Below are positions 11,469-24,635 of a stretch of DNA of 64,000 nt, piece by piece. The position numbers and the translations under genes are program-made. This stretch comes from Colias croceus (lineage: Eukaryota; Arthropoda; Insecta; Lepidoptera; Pieridae). The stretch's first letter is position 1; each line of letters opens with the position of its first letter. The notes below the pieces were generated by a model, which did no database searches, was not told where the DNA came from, and worked only from the letters and a program-made list of their open reading frames with translations. The stretch spans positions 8,196,501-8,260,500 of the forward strand of contig NC_059556.1 of assembly GCF_905220415.1 (NCBI RefSeq), given 5' to 3'.

Positions 11469-11787
11469 TCTATACATATAATAAATCTGTAGAAGGACCT
11501 CAATTCTGTACATTGAAAATATTGAAAAAATAAATAGCAATAGGGGTGTTTACTGGATCGATACAAAACCCAAATATGTGATTAAAAAAATTTTTGTCTG
11601 TCTGTCTGTCTGTCTGTATGTTCAGGCATCACGTGAAAACTAACGGTTCGATTTCGATTAAACTTGGTATAATTATACCTTATTATCCTGGGCATAAAAT
11701 AGGATACTTTTTATCCTGGAAAAATACGAAGAAACGTCTACGCCCGCGACTACGTCCCCGCGGACGGAGTCGCGGGCGGAAGCTAGT
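11469..11787 (+). mobile_element. Helitron-like element, copy 1 of an adjacent pair
   Basis: Same structure as 5635-5969: CTATACATATAATAAATC start, (GTCT)n, GGCATCACGTGAAAACTAACG, ATAGGATACTTTTTATCC, then CGCGGACGGAGTCGCGGGCG and AGCTAGT. The plus-strand open frame across it is incidental. Confidence 0.85.
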
Positions 11788-11927
11788 CTATACATATAAC
11801 AAATCTGTAGAAGGGTTGAAACTTGACCTACCTTACCTTATTATCCTGGGCATAAAATAGGATACTTTTTATCCCGGAAAAATACGTAGAAAAAAATAAA
11901 TCATAATTTTTCTGCGCGGAAGCTAGT
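11788..11927 (+). mobile_element. Internally deleted Helitron-like element, copy 2 of the pair
   Basis: Begins CTATACATATAACAAATCTG immediately after the CTAGT end of copy 1, skips the microsatellite and middle section, resumes at CCTTATTATCCTGGGCATAA and ends GCGCGGAAGCTAGT. The head-to-tail join with no spacer suggests insertion at the terminus of the first copy or tandem rolling-circle insertion, followed by deletion. Confidence 0.8.
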
Positions 11928-13916
11928 TTACTTAATATTCTATAAGTAGGTAAAGTTTTTTTAGGCAGTCTCTTTCTTTGTAATACCTACCTTTTAAATA
12001 TCTTACTTTTTAATATGTATCGACTAAGTCATAAACCATAAAATCAGTGTTTTCCATACATTAGTTACAGTCAAGCCAACAAACAGAGGATTACACGAAC
12101 AAACACAGGTGCAACCACCCTATCATAGTTCGACAGCTTTATGTGAATACCCTGTTTTTGTAGTTTTTATTAGGTCTCAATGGTTGTTACATTTTAAATG
12201 ATATTCTTCATTTAATGAATTGTAACTAAAAACTAGAATGAATAGTATTGCTGTTATAATTCACGTAATGGTTAACTGTTTTTATGGTAATTGTGCGAGA
12301 GCTTAATGTTCTCGAATGAATTCACTTTGGTTCGTTCACATGGTAGTAATCCGCTAGAAAAATTAATTAATAAAAACTTTTATAATCATTTAAGGCTACT
12401 GTATATTGTGTAATGTGTGATAAGCACACTCTTTTGTGAATGTTTATTGCTAATTTTAAGTTACTTATAAAATGCAAGGTTTATTAAAAAAACTTTCAAG
12501 GAATTAAAATTTAGTACGACCACCGATATTGCCGCAGATCAAGAAGACAAAAAGTAAACCATCTAATTTGTAAATGAAATTAATTCATTTAGCGATTCAT
12601 TTAATATAAGAGAAGGAATCTAGTTGTTACAAACCCCTTCTTACACTCATCATTGCTTATATTTTTTTCATATGAATAATTTCTGGCTCGAAAATCTGTC
12701 AACCAATTCAGCATATTCTGTCCATGTAGTGCGTATACTACCTAAGTATTATGAAAGTTATCAAATGGCAGGATCGATGAAAGTAATGCAAATGCTTTTA
12801 TTATTCTATTCCGTAGGTGTAATGTACGATTAAGTACCTACCCTTTTTCTATAATATAATATTTATATCGTTGTTACTTAACTTTAATTGCTTAGTGTAA
12901 AGTGAAGTTAAATAAAAATCTATTCAAATAAGAAACTATCCAATGGAACTACAAAGAATACAGGGTGTGGAGTCATGAAACTTGGTAGCTAGAAATTGAG
13001 GACGGCGGTTCAGAAAAATGAATTTTGTGTTTAGTAAAATTCAGGCCACCATCAGCTCTAATACAACTCTTCACTACGCTGTAATATATTCTTTTCTCTA
13101 CTTTAAGCTGCTTGATTTAATCTGTTTGTAGGTATCATTTAAGTTATATTTCGAGCTGCTGATGGCTGGACTACTACTAGTGAATCTAGTGATCATTGTA
13201 GATCATCGTTTTCAGTCATGAATCATGATGCTATCCATTCATTACACACACCCTATATACATAAACTACCTACGTTAACAAGATCAAAACTTATAACAAT
13301 GAAGGTGCCAAGTATTTATATAAAATTTTCTATATTTTCACTCCACTTAACAAAGGAAACATTAAATAATATAATTTATCTGTAGAGCAGGTGTGAGGTT
13401 ATTTTACGTCCGTGTTACACTATTTATTATCAATTATTGAAAATATTTACGAAGTTTAATTAATTATTCGATAGGTCAAACTTTATGGTCTCATAACGTT
13501 GTATTTATGGCGGTGTGTACTACGAAAGGGCTGTTCCGTTTCACATTCGATTTAACGAGAGTGATAGATGCTACCGGTGTTTGGTTGAACTACTTGAATG
13601 ATTTAATATTATAATGGTATTGTAGGAGTGTCGGATTATGTTACTCAGGTATTTCTTTATTTCGCGCTATGAAATTTATGTCAAATGTACCTTAGTGTTA
13701 TTCTCTAAACATAAATATATACTGATACACACTAATTACTTAAATAATGTTATATTATGACAATTTTTTAAAGGATATCACATTTAATTCTTAAATAATC
13801 TTTAATTTATAAATTTAAATTATCTATAATGTGTACAAGAATTAATGTTTGTCAATGTGCTTTATAATCTATTTGCATTTGATCATAATATTGTTATGAT
13901 ATTCGGCAAAATGTAG
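11928..13916. other. AT-rich DNA, nothing recognised
   Basis: Scattered short open frames only (the longest about 70 codons near 12,624) with AT-rich codons and no family resemblance. No repeat boundaries are visible. Confidence 0.6.
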
Positions 13917-14004
13917 TGCATGAGCTCACGAAGGATTCGGAATTGGAACGACCAATCTTCGACAGTGTACCACAGCTCAGGCGAAGCCGAGGTGTACAGC
14001 TAGT
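13917..14004 (+). mobile_element. Helitron-like 3' fragment
   Basis: Ends CTCAGGCGAAGCCGAGGTGTACAGCTAGT, the GGCGAAGCC hairpin and CTAGT terminus of the dispersed family. Upstream sequence is too diverged to place the 5' limit. Confidence 0.55.
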
Positions 14005-14974
14005 TATTACATTTAATTAACCTTTACCAAATTTTGATACAACAATTTTGTTTTCAGTTCTACCTGAAGTTTTCGCAGCTGAAGTACAATATGTAGGTAC
14101 CTAAATAAAAAGCATTTATTATAGCCATTTCATTAGTAATGTATACCAGTATTTTTTATTCTGTTTTAAAGTTTATAAGTGTATTTTAATGTTATTCGTG
14201 TAAAAAAAGAAATAAATTATGCAAAAAATGTCTCTGGACTATAATCCAGAGGTGGCGCGAACACCCTGTGATGACGGGTGCCTTTTAAAAAAAAATAAAA
14301 AGCATTATAAATGCCCAAAAAATCTTTATTTTTACTTTTAATCAAACTTTCACACACTTGAACATAAATATAACATAAATAATAATGTGAGTTTGTACAT
14401 TGTAACTCACAGGAATGCTCGTTGGTCGTAAATCAAGAACAGTTCATGTAAGTGTCGTACCATCAGCAAATATCAAATTAATTACATGTTACTGTTATAT
14501 ATTGATTTCGACTTATTTTGATGTGTCTGATTTTATGTTTTTAATTTTATTCAAATAAAAAGGTGTGTTATTTGAAAAATTTGACGAATTTGAAATTTTT
14601 TTATGAAAGGGCGGGATTTGAACCCACGTCTTTTTGCCGTACCGATGTGAAGTCTGAACGATATCCTACTGTAATAGATTAACATTTAAAAGTTGAAAAA
14701 AAAAAAACTCAATTAGAGTTACTTACTCGGGTGGGGTCGGAGCAAGCAGGTAGCTTGGTTAAAAACGTGCCCTATAACATTTTCTTTGGTCTGGGGGATA
14801 GCAAAGATTTATATTTTATTTATAGAGACAGCTATCTATACAAATAAAGTTTAAAAACTTTATTTTCCTGTGCACAATGTGTTGTTTATCTTCTTGTAAT
14901 TTTTGTAGTAGGTACTATCGATCCTGCTGCTGAAGGAATAAGTCCCTCCGTTTTTCGTGGATTGCCGTCACAGT
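14005..14974. other. AT-rich DNA with a tRNA-like SINE trace
   Basis: On the minus strand, 14,700-14,590 contains GACGTGGGTTCAAATCCCGC, a B-box-like sequence in a tRNA-like setting followed by an A-rich tail, probably an old SINE head. A short hairpin CTCTGGA..TCCAGAG sits at 14,231-14,250. Nothing else is seen. Confidence 0.45.
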
Positions 14975-15043
14975 TAATAAATAAATAAACAAATATTTTA
15001 GGACATTTTTCACACACGGCACGATCTGATCCCATACTAAGCT
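14975..15043 (-). mobile_element. 5'-truncated SINE tail
   Basis: The AATAAATAAATAAACAAATA tail and CACACACGGCACGATCTGAT match the 3' end of the SINE at 2972-3204. Only the last ~70 bp remain, as expected of a truncated reverse-strand insertion. Confidence 0.8.
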
Positions 15044-15671
15044 AATTTAAAGAAAATTACTAACCAAGATCTAACGGATATTAAAATAAAATAAAAAAAA
15101 TCTTCTCCAGCGCTGTAAAACAACGGAGGCGTGCACAAAATCTAAAACGAAACGCTACAAACTGCTACAAACTGAAAAGCTCCATCGATTTTTCCGGGCT
15201 GATATATTTTTTTTTATTTCTAACGTTTATAAATTAAATTAAATTTTAATGCCATAAACTAAAATATCCTTGAAAGCTATTTTAAGACTTCTCGTCGTTA
15301 CATTTTACACCATATTCTGATAAAACCAAATGTTATCAATTTAAAACGCAAATCCCTCGTAAAAATAAAAACACACACAGAATAACAATAAAATAGCCGT
15401 AACGTGTAATTTCTTGAAAGCAATCGCAGAGTTTGTAATTAAACGCATTAGTGCACATTACTTAGTCGTACATCATTATTGTTTTTATCGATATTTATCC
15501 AGGAATTCTGATCATTAGACAACATTTCACTTTAATGACATCGCGGAAAATGTCTTGGGTTCCATTCAATTATTGTAATGATTGACTATACTTTGAGTGT
15601 AGGAGTACCTAATGATTGTTTAGGTAACTTTTTGAAGTTTGAGTGCTATTTTGTATTTTTCTAATGTTAAT
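15044..15671. other. AT-rich DNA, nothing recognised
   Basis: No gene or repeat boundary visible. Confidence 0.6.
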
Positions 15672-15854
15672 CTATACCTTCTAATATTATAAAGTTGTAG
15701 AATTTGATTCTTTCAACGCGCTAATCTACTGGTCCGATTTGAAAAATTCTTTCGTTATAGATAGCCCATATATTGACGAAGGCTATATAGGCTATATATT
15801 ACGCTAAGACCAACAGGAGCGGAGCACTTCGGGTAAAACCGTGGGGCACAGCTA
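15672..15854 (+). mobile_element. Helitron-like element, 'AACGCGCTAATCT' subfamily
   Basis: CTAATATTATAAAGTTG start, CAACGCGCTAATCTACTGGT, ATAGATAGCCCATATATTGA and ACGCTAAGACCAACAGGAGC, ending GGGGCACAGCTA. Same family as 371-547 in the opposite orientation. Confidence 0.75.
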
Positions 15855-18800
15855 CATTTACTTGCCCACAATTTTGTCTATGAAAATAAAAGAATGCTAT
15901 GCATGTTTTAATTTAACTCTATACTTAACCCTGAGTTTCCATACTACGAATACGTAGGTAAAAAAACTAAAAAAATATTTTATGCTATATGTATTAAGTA
16001 CCTACCTACTTTATATTTGATAAAAACGCTATTATTTTATTCTGTATCTGTGCAGACTTTTTGCTTGTTGTTTTTATATAAACTACAAAGCAGACTTCGA
16101 ATAATTGTAGTATAATTACAAAAAATCGAGTTTTCCAATCCACAATGTCAAACGGAAAATAAATTATGAATTAAAACTAAAAGAAGGAAAGTCATGTAGG
16201 TAATCCCCGTTCTGGTAATCCAAATCGAGGGAACAGAGAACTCAAAGATACGTTATGATAGAGTCATATAATTGTTTTAAGATCAGACCCTTGCTGTCGA
16301 AGACGTTGCGTGCGCGCCAGCAATTTACTTATTTAGACTGATTAGTTTCAAGGAACCAAATCCGCCCGGTGGCTCGGATACTCCGGGGGAAACTGTAGAG
16401 ACGATGTTGGTGCTATATTTTTTGTGTTACGATGTCGATGAGAAAGAATAAGCTTTGCTCATAATATTTAAGTAAACTACGAAATTGACTTATAGGTACC
16501 TACTTACAAACAAAAAAAGTAAAGTCACTCTGGCTTTAATTTGTATCAATGTTACTGTAAATCATAATATAATTGTAAAACTTAAAATAAAAAGAATATA
16601 TAAATAGAATTGCAATTAAAATAGCATGCATAGGGTTTAATTATCACACATCGCCACTGACCACCCTGTATTTATAATATAGAGTACCTAGGCACTATTA
16701 CTAATACCTACGATCAAAGCAATGTCAAGTAAAATGCATTCAAAGAATTAAATTGAATCTTTCAAACCCATGATTAAACTTTATTTAAATAAAACACAAT
16801 ACAACTCCAATTCATTTCAAATTATAATAATATTTGACCCACCAATTTAATATTATTACTACACGACTCCATTCATTCAGAATTTCGGTACAACATTTTA
16901 GTCTCATTACGGTGTCAATAGAAGATTAGGGATAAGGTAAGTTTTGGACAAAAAAACCTGAGAATCGTAATAAGCCACTTTTTTTCGAGCTAGCTTTGGA
17001 CACAATTACCGCCGCAAGACATAATACAATTAGATTTAAAGTGCCAAGCGTGTGCCGGTTAAGGATTATTGTATTTTATGTTTAATTAAAAGATCGAGTA
17101 GTTATGAAATTTTATAATATCTAAATTGAACTGTGATCGAAAGTCTCTTGCAAGTACAATACATATTATATATTAAAATAATGTATTTTATTCTACAATA
17201 AATTATCATTATTTACTTACTTACACTACACTTACAAAAGCTAAATCCTTATAAAACATTAATGATTAAACCTACATCATTTAATCAGTTATTTCAATTA
17301 CTAAAAATAAATTATTTCGAAAAATTTCTGCTAATTAAAAATCATCTCTGTGAACGTTTTGTAACAATTAGATATTTAAATGAAGTAAGTAGCCATATAA
17401 TTATAATTATAGTAGATAATATTTTTCCACGGAACCCTAAATACAATGTCGAAATTTAAAGAGATTACAATACCCTAATAATAATATGCAGCATTTTGAT
17501 TGACAGTTCTGTTCAGACCATTGCCGGCGCCGTTTAAAAAAAAGCACCCGATTTAAAAATCGAATCGAATTGGCCAATGATTATTATCGGTGAAATTTTC
17601 GTGGCATATGTTCGAATTTCAAATTTAAATTAGTTCTGCTTTTTAATTTCGTTTTTGTTTTGTGAATATTGCCGCCTTATTTTAATGAATGATTCAAATT
17701 TTGAAATTGTTTATTTAAACATTTAACATACCTTAGTTCGCATGTATGATTATATTATTGTTTGGTGTAGTGTGAGTGTAGTTTTAAAACTTATTTTGTG
17801 TTAATAATTAATATGTATGTATGTATCTATGCAAAGTTTATATTAATAATTTTAACCTGAAAATTATTATAGAAGCTAGCGCTAAGAATCTCTACGAAGT
17901 ACGCAAGCTTATCAAAGCTCAGAGAACTTTACAAAACTACGTAGTTCGAGCGGGAACTAATAGATGGCGGTAAGGGAACCTTTTTACTATTAATTTGCTA
18001 TACATTGAAAGATTTGCAGCGGGTTTGATTCCCACTATGAAAAATATTTTGTGACATGCTTTTAATATTGAAAAACTATGTCAAAATGTTATAAATTAAT
18101 CAATTGGTTTCATTATTCGGGATTTTTAAATATTTCTTGATAATATAATAGATATTATAAATTATAATCGTAGTGTTTTGTAAAGGTATCTCAATTTATG
18201 TATCTACTGTATATACCTACATTATATTTAACATTACATAAATTTTATGTAAGTATGTATGCAGGAAATTTAGGTAACTATATAATATATATATATTTTT
18301 TATCCAGCTTTACAATAAAGCTTCACATAAAGACGACGACTACCTACTCACTGCTGAAATTAGAAAAAAATATATTGGAAACTTGAAACACACAAATATG
18401 CCGTATTAGAGAGAAAGAATGAAAATAAATTGTGGATTACATTAAGGTAAGCACAATTATTATCTGACTTATAATTGAATGCTTGGAAATTCTTATTTTA
18501 AAATGTTGATTACATTACACGTAAATATTGGTCGACCTATTTTATATACGTATCTATAGATAAGATAATATAAATGAAATAACCTTTTTTAACATAATAG
18601 TAATACAATTATTAAGTTAAATTATACAATTAGTTACAATAACCTTGACCTACATTACAAAATAGCAATAAACTAAAAACACCATCCTAAATTAATTAAT
18701 TCTACGTAATTACGCGATAAGTATATAATTTTAAATAAATATGATTTCATATTCTAACTACAAATAATGTTTATGAGACGTTCAAACAATAAAATGAAAA

Positions 18801-19203
18801 TAATGCCGCTTTTATAGACACTTGTCCTCCGAATTTTTACTACAATGTTGAGTGCAAGTTATAGGAGTTTGTTAAATTTTTGTTTTATTACACTAGCTTT
18901 AATCTATATAATATTATCTATAGGTAGATATATTATATAAAAATGAAACCCGTTTTGGCAAGAAGTTGTACTGATAAAGTAATATATCTTTATTAATTAC
19001 AAATGCAGTGCACATATCTCAATAAATTTTACCAATTTTTTACATCGACCGGTTCAGGACAGCATCGCGACATCTGATATGTTTTTAATTTTAAATCTTC
19101 GATTATTTTGACTTATCACAAAAAATTATAGTAGGTATTCAATAAATTTGGACGCTATGGGAAAACTCATTACGTGTATCATATAATTTTCATCAATATT
19201 AAA
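15855..19203. other. AT-rich DNA, possible single-copy sequence
   Basis: No gene is supported. A GC-richer patch with CCGCCCGGTGGCTCGGATAC at about 16,365-16,420 and another at 17,515-17,560 (GCCGGCGCCG) stand out but match nothing I recognise. A B-box-like GGGTTTGATTCCCAC at about 18,040 may be a SINE remnant. Confidence 0.5.
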
Positions 19204-19375
19204 AGCTAGATGAAGCCCGCGCGGTTATACTTTCCTGTTACAAAGATAATAAGTACCTAGGTAGTCTATATGTGCTAATATATAGACTATAATATTAATA
19301 GCTATAATATCTTTGCATGAAAGGGAAACAAACATCCATCCCTCCTAACAAACTTACACGTTTATAGTATTGATT
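19204..19375 (-). mobile_element. Degenerate Helitron-like element
   Basis: AGCTAGATGAAGCCCGCGCG at the left and GAAAGGGAAACAAACATCC through TTACACGTTTATAGTATTGA at the right align with the minus-strand copy at 2476-2698. The middle is diverged. Confidence 0.6.
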
Positions 19376-21390
19376 AGCTACATATTATGAATAGCACCAT
19401 AACTTAATTTCTCCGTAATAACACCTAAAAAAACCCAATTTCAAGAACAACCGACAACGTCACCAGTAACTACGTCTACATAGGTAGTTATTACAAATCC
19501 TATAAAAACATACGACATTCATCCTACAAACAATCATCAAGTTCAACTTTTTCATTTCACCTCTAACATTTAAATTCTAACCCACAGTACGAACCATATT
19601 CAAAATTCAAACGTTACAATGTTGACTAGTAATTTCTTAACTCAACATCTAAAAAATTACGTCGCGTAAAAAATTAAAAATTACAAGTGTCATTTCATAT
19701 GACACTAACAAGACATTTACGGTTGCATTTTTGACACACGAAACGAGTCGAGTTGCCAAATTATGCGTGTTTTTGTGGAAATTCCCTATAAATATAATAT
19801 ATTTTCAAGATAAAATATGGATATAAAGCAAGCAAGTCGGTTTTAATGAAGCCCGTTGGTAATGTAAGGGTTTTTGGGCAATTTTATTTACTTTGTTATG
19901 GTCATTACTTATTAAGAACATATTTTAATGGCCCGATGTATGATGACTGCAAGGAGTTTTTATTTTATTATTTTTATTAAGGCCAACTAGCCACCTGATG
20001 GAAACTGGGAAGTGAAGCATATGGTACCTACATAGGTTATTAAAAATTAATACCTTACATGTTTTTAGCCACTTATTTTGCTGCTAAATTATCAAGATAA
20101 GATTGGGAAGAAATAAGGAACGTCTATTGTTTGCTAATGCTATATTTATCTTTAAAGATTAGAGTATATTTTATAATGATATTTTTTTGCTCAAAGGCAG
20201 CTCTACCATCTTATTTCTATTTTCTACTCGATGACTCGATGAACTTCATATCACCTTTAGTTATTTTTTTATGTTCGTTTAAGCCTTCCCTGCATCACGA
20301 CAAGCATTTCAAACCGAAACTAGCTAAATCTCGAATGTAGAGACACTTCCGGACATAAATTGATTTATAATATTATGTTCAGACAATTGTTAACTAAATA
20401 TAATTATTTTATACTTTGTATTGTTAGCTTTTGATGTAATTGCCTGAAGATGAAAGGTATGTGGGTATAACGAAATTGGTCGTAGTTTTTATTATAAAAA
20501 TTGAAATAAAAGTAGGTACCTACCTAATTCATATTAAAATGGAACAAGTGAATTGTTATATTTCCCATACCTTGCACCAGCGCCTATCAAAAGTAGATTG
20601 TTAATGCGTGCGCGGGGGTAATTTCGGCTTGATTTACGTCAACGATGTTTTTGGGGGTGGCTTGTAAATCATAACAATATGGCACTGGCTGCGACCGCGG
20701 CTTCGCTCGTTTATTGCACTGATTTTTATTGGCTATGAACCGTTTAAACTTACTACTCCTCTTTTGTGATTTTTTGAAGTGAAATTTTTTTAAGAGTAAA
20801 ATTTCGAGGTCGCTTCATGGAAATACCGTCATGTCAAATAAGGCGACGATTTGGGTATCTTTGAATCTTGCCAAAGAAGTTTCACTTCTGAGTTCTGACA
20901 CGTGTGCTCGGCATACACGTTCTTTTTTTGGAAATATTTTGTTCATTGTTGTGATTTAAATACCTATTGTTGATGTTTGATTTTACAGGTCGTGGATTTA
21001 CTTAAGCTTTGATATTGTAATAAATGTAATTTAAAATATTTTGCGGTTAACAGTAGAGAGGAATTAACATAAAAAGACTGATTGAGGTTTCATTGGTCGA
21101 GCCTTACCAACATGCATTAAGCAGGTAGGTATTATTGGTTAAAATTCTAGTTTATACTGCTCAAAGTTTATTTTTAAACCTATACACGTGTAACCTAGAT
21201 TAGATTTAACTAAGGTATATAAAAATAATACAATAGACTAATAGAGAATCCAATTTAACGAAAGAGAATCCAATTTGATAACTTAATAAAAACTTAACAT
21301 AGTTATTCTTAAATACTGACATCATTTTACAATTTTGCTGCTCGTTAATCGAACTAATTCTCCCTGTTTGTCTACATACGTGCCTACATC
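19376..21390. other. AT-rich DNA with traces of repeats
   Basis: A GGCCAACTAGCCACCTGATGG trace at 19,980-20,003 belongs to a dispersed retroposon type. A patch at 20,575-20,935 is GC-richer and contains TTGAAGTGAAATTT and AAGAAGTTTCACTTC words like the MITE at 40,246, so it may be a larger diverged member. No gene is supported; the 69-codon frame at 20,131 is not convincing. Confidence 0.45.
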
Positions 21391-21577
21391 CCTACTATAA
21401 TAATATTATAAATGCGAAAGTAAGTCTGTCTGTCTGTTACGCGTTCCCGCTTAGGTAAACCTCTCAACCGATTTTGATGAAATTTGGCACAGACAATCTT
21501 TAGACCCTGAGAATGAACATAGGCGTTACCTTTTATTGTATTATGTACCACGGGCGAAGCCAGGGCGGACCGCTAGT
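21391..21577 (+). mobile_element. Helitron-like element
   Basis: CCTACTATAATAATATTATA start, GCGAAAGTAAGTCTGTCTGT, AACCGATTTTGATGAAATTT, and end CACGGGCGAAGCCAGGGCGG then ACCGCTAGT. Non-coding. Confidence 0.8.
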
Positions 21578-21898
21578 ATAAAATAAATAGAGTTTTGAAA
21601 AACTAAAAACACAGTTATTAAAGTATTGTCACTTATCCTGGATAAGTGCAGTACCTACCTACAAAGTTTGAACTAAATCTGTCCGTTTAAAGTTCGTCAA
21701 AATCGACTCATAGAGTAGGTTACATGCAAACACTGTGCTTACAACTTACAAGTGAAGCTAATAATACAATAATTATTACAATAATACATATTGTATAATA
21801 AGTATAAGTGTGTTAAAACTTTAAAGTATACCTAAATATTGAATAATTAGAAACATTTAAAAAATTGATTTTTTTTTATAGTGGAGCTCTGCAGAGCG

Positions 21899-22079
21899 CT
21901 CTGCGAAATTCGAAAGTAATTCTGTCTGTCTGTTACTCAATCACGCTTAAACTACTGAACCAATTTGCATGAAATTTGGTATGTAGATATTTTGATACCT
22001 GAAAGGATATAGGTACCTAGACTAGGTACCTTTTATTGCGAAATATGTACCAAGGACGAAGCCGGGGCGGACCACTAGT
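21899..22079 (+). mobile_element. Helitron-like element
   Basis: Same family as 1703 and 53,109: GAAAGTAATTCTGTCTGTCT, ACTCAATCACGCTTAAACTA, TTGCATGAAATTTGGTATGT, ending GGACGAAGCCGGGGCGGACC then ACTAGT. The 5' end is joined to a GAGCTCTGCAGAGCGCTCTG palindromic patch rather than the usual TACTAATATTATAAA, so the head has been replaced or lost. Confidence 0.8.
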
Positions 22080-22967
22080 ATAATACTATACCTACTACTT
22101 ATATAATAGGTGGGTTTTATAAAACTACGTCTTCGTAGTTTCTTAAAAGAATTTCACTTTCTGTACCATGAATGAGTTTACACGAATGTGGTAGTGGCAC
22201 GAATGATATCGAAATTACGTTAATAAGACTGTTCTCTGTAATAGAGGTACTATGACTGTTTGCAGTTAGCTATTTTAAATTCTTAGAGTAATGTAACTAA
22301 TAATAATATTTATTTCATATAGAGTATATTGAATTGAGAAGCAATAAATATTATACTTTATGAACTTTTCTCAAGGAGAATATTTTTAATACGAAGGTTT
22401 TCCATAGGATATTAAAAAATATTTTTGTCTTGACCATTGATATTTGACCATATTATTATGCCCTAACACATCTTAATTATTATCTAAATATTAAGGGTCG
22501 TTGTAAATATTACGGATATTAAAAAAAAAAAATGTCAGTAGGTAGAGTCAATTTGCAATTTTCAACATTATTTTAACAAGTGGCCATATTGTAGGTATGT
22601 GAAAATCATTAAACGTGAACGTAACATGTGCAATAGGTACCTAATATGTAATAATATTCAAATTTATATTTAGAAAAGTAACAAAAACATTGTCTCTACA
22701 CTCTATATTTATCTATTGTTAGAGCATGAGGGAGTTTACTAAACAACTCGTAAAACAAGCTCTACCTACACTATTTTTTATGAAGTTTCAATTTCAATTC
22801 TTAATAATATATAATATTATCATGACTACATGAAACATTTACAAAAATACACAAAACGAGCCAATACTCGTTCAAACTTAAAGTATTACCTATGATAAGC
22901 AATTTGTGCAGTGAAAGGGGAAAATTGAAAAAGGGGAAAAAAACATTGTATTAAACATTCGAAGGCC
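22080..22967. other. AT-rich DNA upstream of the promoter-like region
   Basis: No gene or recognised repeat. Contains one TAGGTACCTA palindrome at 22,634. Confidence 0.6.
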
Positions 22968-23600
22968 GCTGGCACGTCCACACCGACCGGCCGTCGAGGG
23001 GAAAATGCGAAAAATCTCCCCATCGGCGGCCATCTTGTGACGTCACCACCATTCACGGGGGACGTATTCTAATGTGACTTTCGAAATTCGAATACACCGT
23101 AACGTTTGACTACTTTTTTATGAATTAGAATTTACTTTTAACTGCACCGTTTATGAAATAACCACAATAAAAGGATTAAATTTACTCAACTCTCGCAGTA
23201 CAATCTTGATTATAAACAAAACAATATATCTACAATCGGCGGACTGATTCACGAATGCCACAAAAAGAAGCCAACAATACTTATGATATTCCCTTGTAAA
23301 CGTCAGTACTGGCATTTTAGAAGCCACTGAATAAAAGCGATTTAAAAAAAATAACAGAAAAAGTTTCAAAGAAATCGCGCGATGAGTACGAAAAATAAAA
23401 ATATGTTCAATACATCCCAGTGCGGGTCGAGATAGAGGCGGCGTTGCGATTGGCCGGCGGCGGTCGGTGGGCGTGGCCTGCGGGAGCTCCGCCCTGTCAG
23501 CTAGGGGTCTTTGTGGCCAAGTGGTCAAATGACATCAGGCGCTTGGCGGTCGCGCCACGCGTACACGGTCCGTCCGTAAAAAAACGCGAAAAAAATACCA
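22968..23600 (+). promoter_or_regulatory. CpG-rich promoter-like region with CRE and YY1/Pho-like motifs
   Basis: The densest CpG region in the window, with two GC-rich blocks (about 22,968-23,065 and 23,420-23,580). CGGCGGCCATCTTGTGACGTCA joins a GCCATCTTG motif (YY1/Pho-like on the other strand) to the palindromic cAMP-response-type site GTGACGTCAC at 23,037-23,046. It precedes, at about 1-2 kb, the only segment with coding-like composition, which suggests a plus-strand promoter and first exon(s). Transcription start and strand are inferred, not seen. Confidence 0.5.
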
Positions 23601-24635
23601 CAGCGTGACTTACCATGTGTTGTGTGTAGTGATCGAATTTTATGTGGATCTATGAACATGTGACGTGAACTTACGTGATCGTGAACAATTGACGAATTCT
23701 TCCAATGTATTCCGTTTGATAGGCTCAAAAATTCTTCCAAAACGCGTTAAGATTGTTTATATATTGTGGTGTCGGATTTGTAAATAACAAGCAGAACAAA
23801 AGCAATAATTGAATCTTATAAGAGGTGTTGATACCTATTAGACAAACGATCTCGAAAAATATGCTCGTAAGGAAATATGAATTGTAAAAGATTTAAGCAT
23901 TTCTTTGGAAGCTGATTTCTATGGTGTGTTTTTAATACAGAAGAATCTGTAGAATAAAGAAAATTTCTTCGATTTTGAACAAGAGAGTTAATCTCAAAGA
24001 AAGAAAAGTGACTTATCTAAATTTAAAATAACATCAAGCATGTGATTATGATAAAAATAATTATGAAAATAAAGAAAACGTAACCTTTGTTGTAAATAAA
24101 GAAAAAGTGTATTAAAACAGTGACATTAAACAGTTATTGATAAGTACTATAGTTTCTTATATTTGCAAGGAATAGGAGAATTTCTCTTTGCTTCAAGCTA
24201 AGAATTTACATTCATTTTAATGCCAAATTAATTGATACCTATTTATGTTCATTACAATTATTGCAATATTTACCAAATTTATTTATCAAAAGATCATCAA
24301 ATGAAGTGATATATACAATTTTACATCGTGCAATAAGTTCATTTGCTTTCAAAATCATATTTTCTAATTTTTTATAAAAAGTGATGTGTGTTGTGTCTGT
24401 TTACAATTGACTTGAAAAACTCCAAAATTGTGCAACATCAACTATCAAACAAGCCCAAATTATTTTCGATCATATAAGTTGTTCCAGATAGTTCGCAAAT
24501 CTAGTGTCTTCTAACTAACATCCATAGGACAAAAAACAACGTGTTCCATCATACATTAGAAATATAATTCAACGTGTTCCAAACTAACTTATACCAACAT
24601 CACATTCAACAAAACAATCTATTCCGCGGCAGAGC
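23601..24635 (+). other. Probable 5' leader or first intron of the 24.87-kb exon
   Basis: AT-rich, no open frame of note. CAACGTGTTCCA occurs twice (about 24,539 and 24,572). By position it would be 5' untranslated sequence and/or a short intron between the CpG-rich region and the exon candidate. Confidence 0.35.

Noticed and set aside
23151..23528. Minus-strand 125-codon open frame in the CpG-rich region
   Set aside because: Composition follows the local GC switch, no family motif is seen, and it opposes the inferred gene. A chance frame is more likely.
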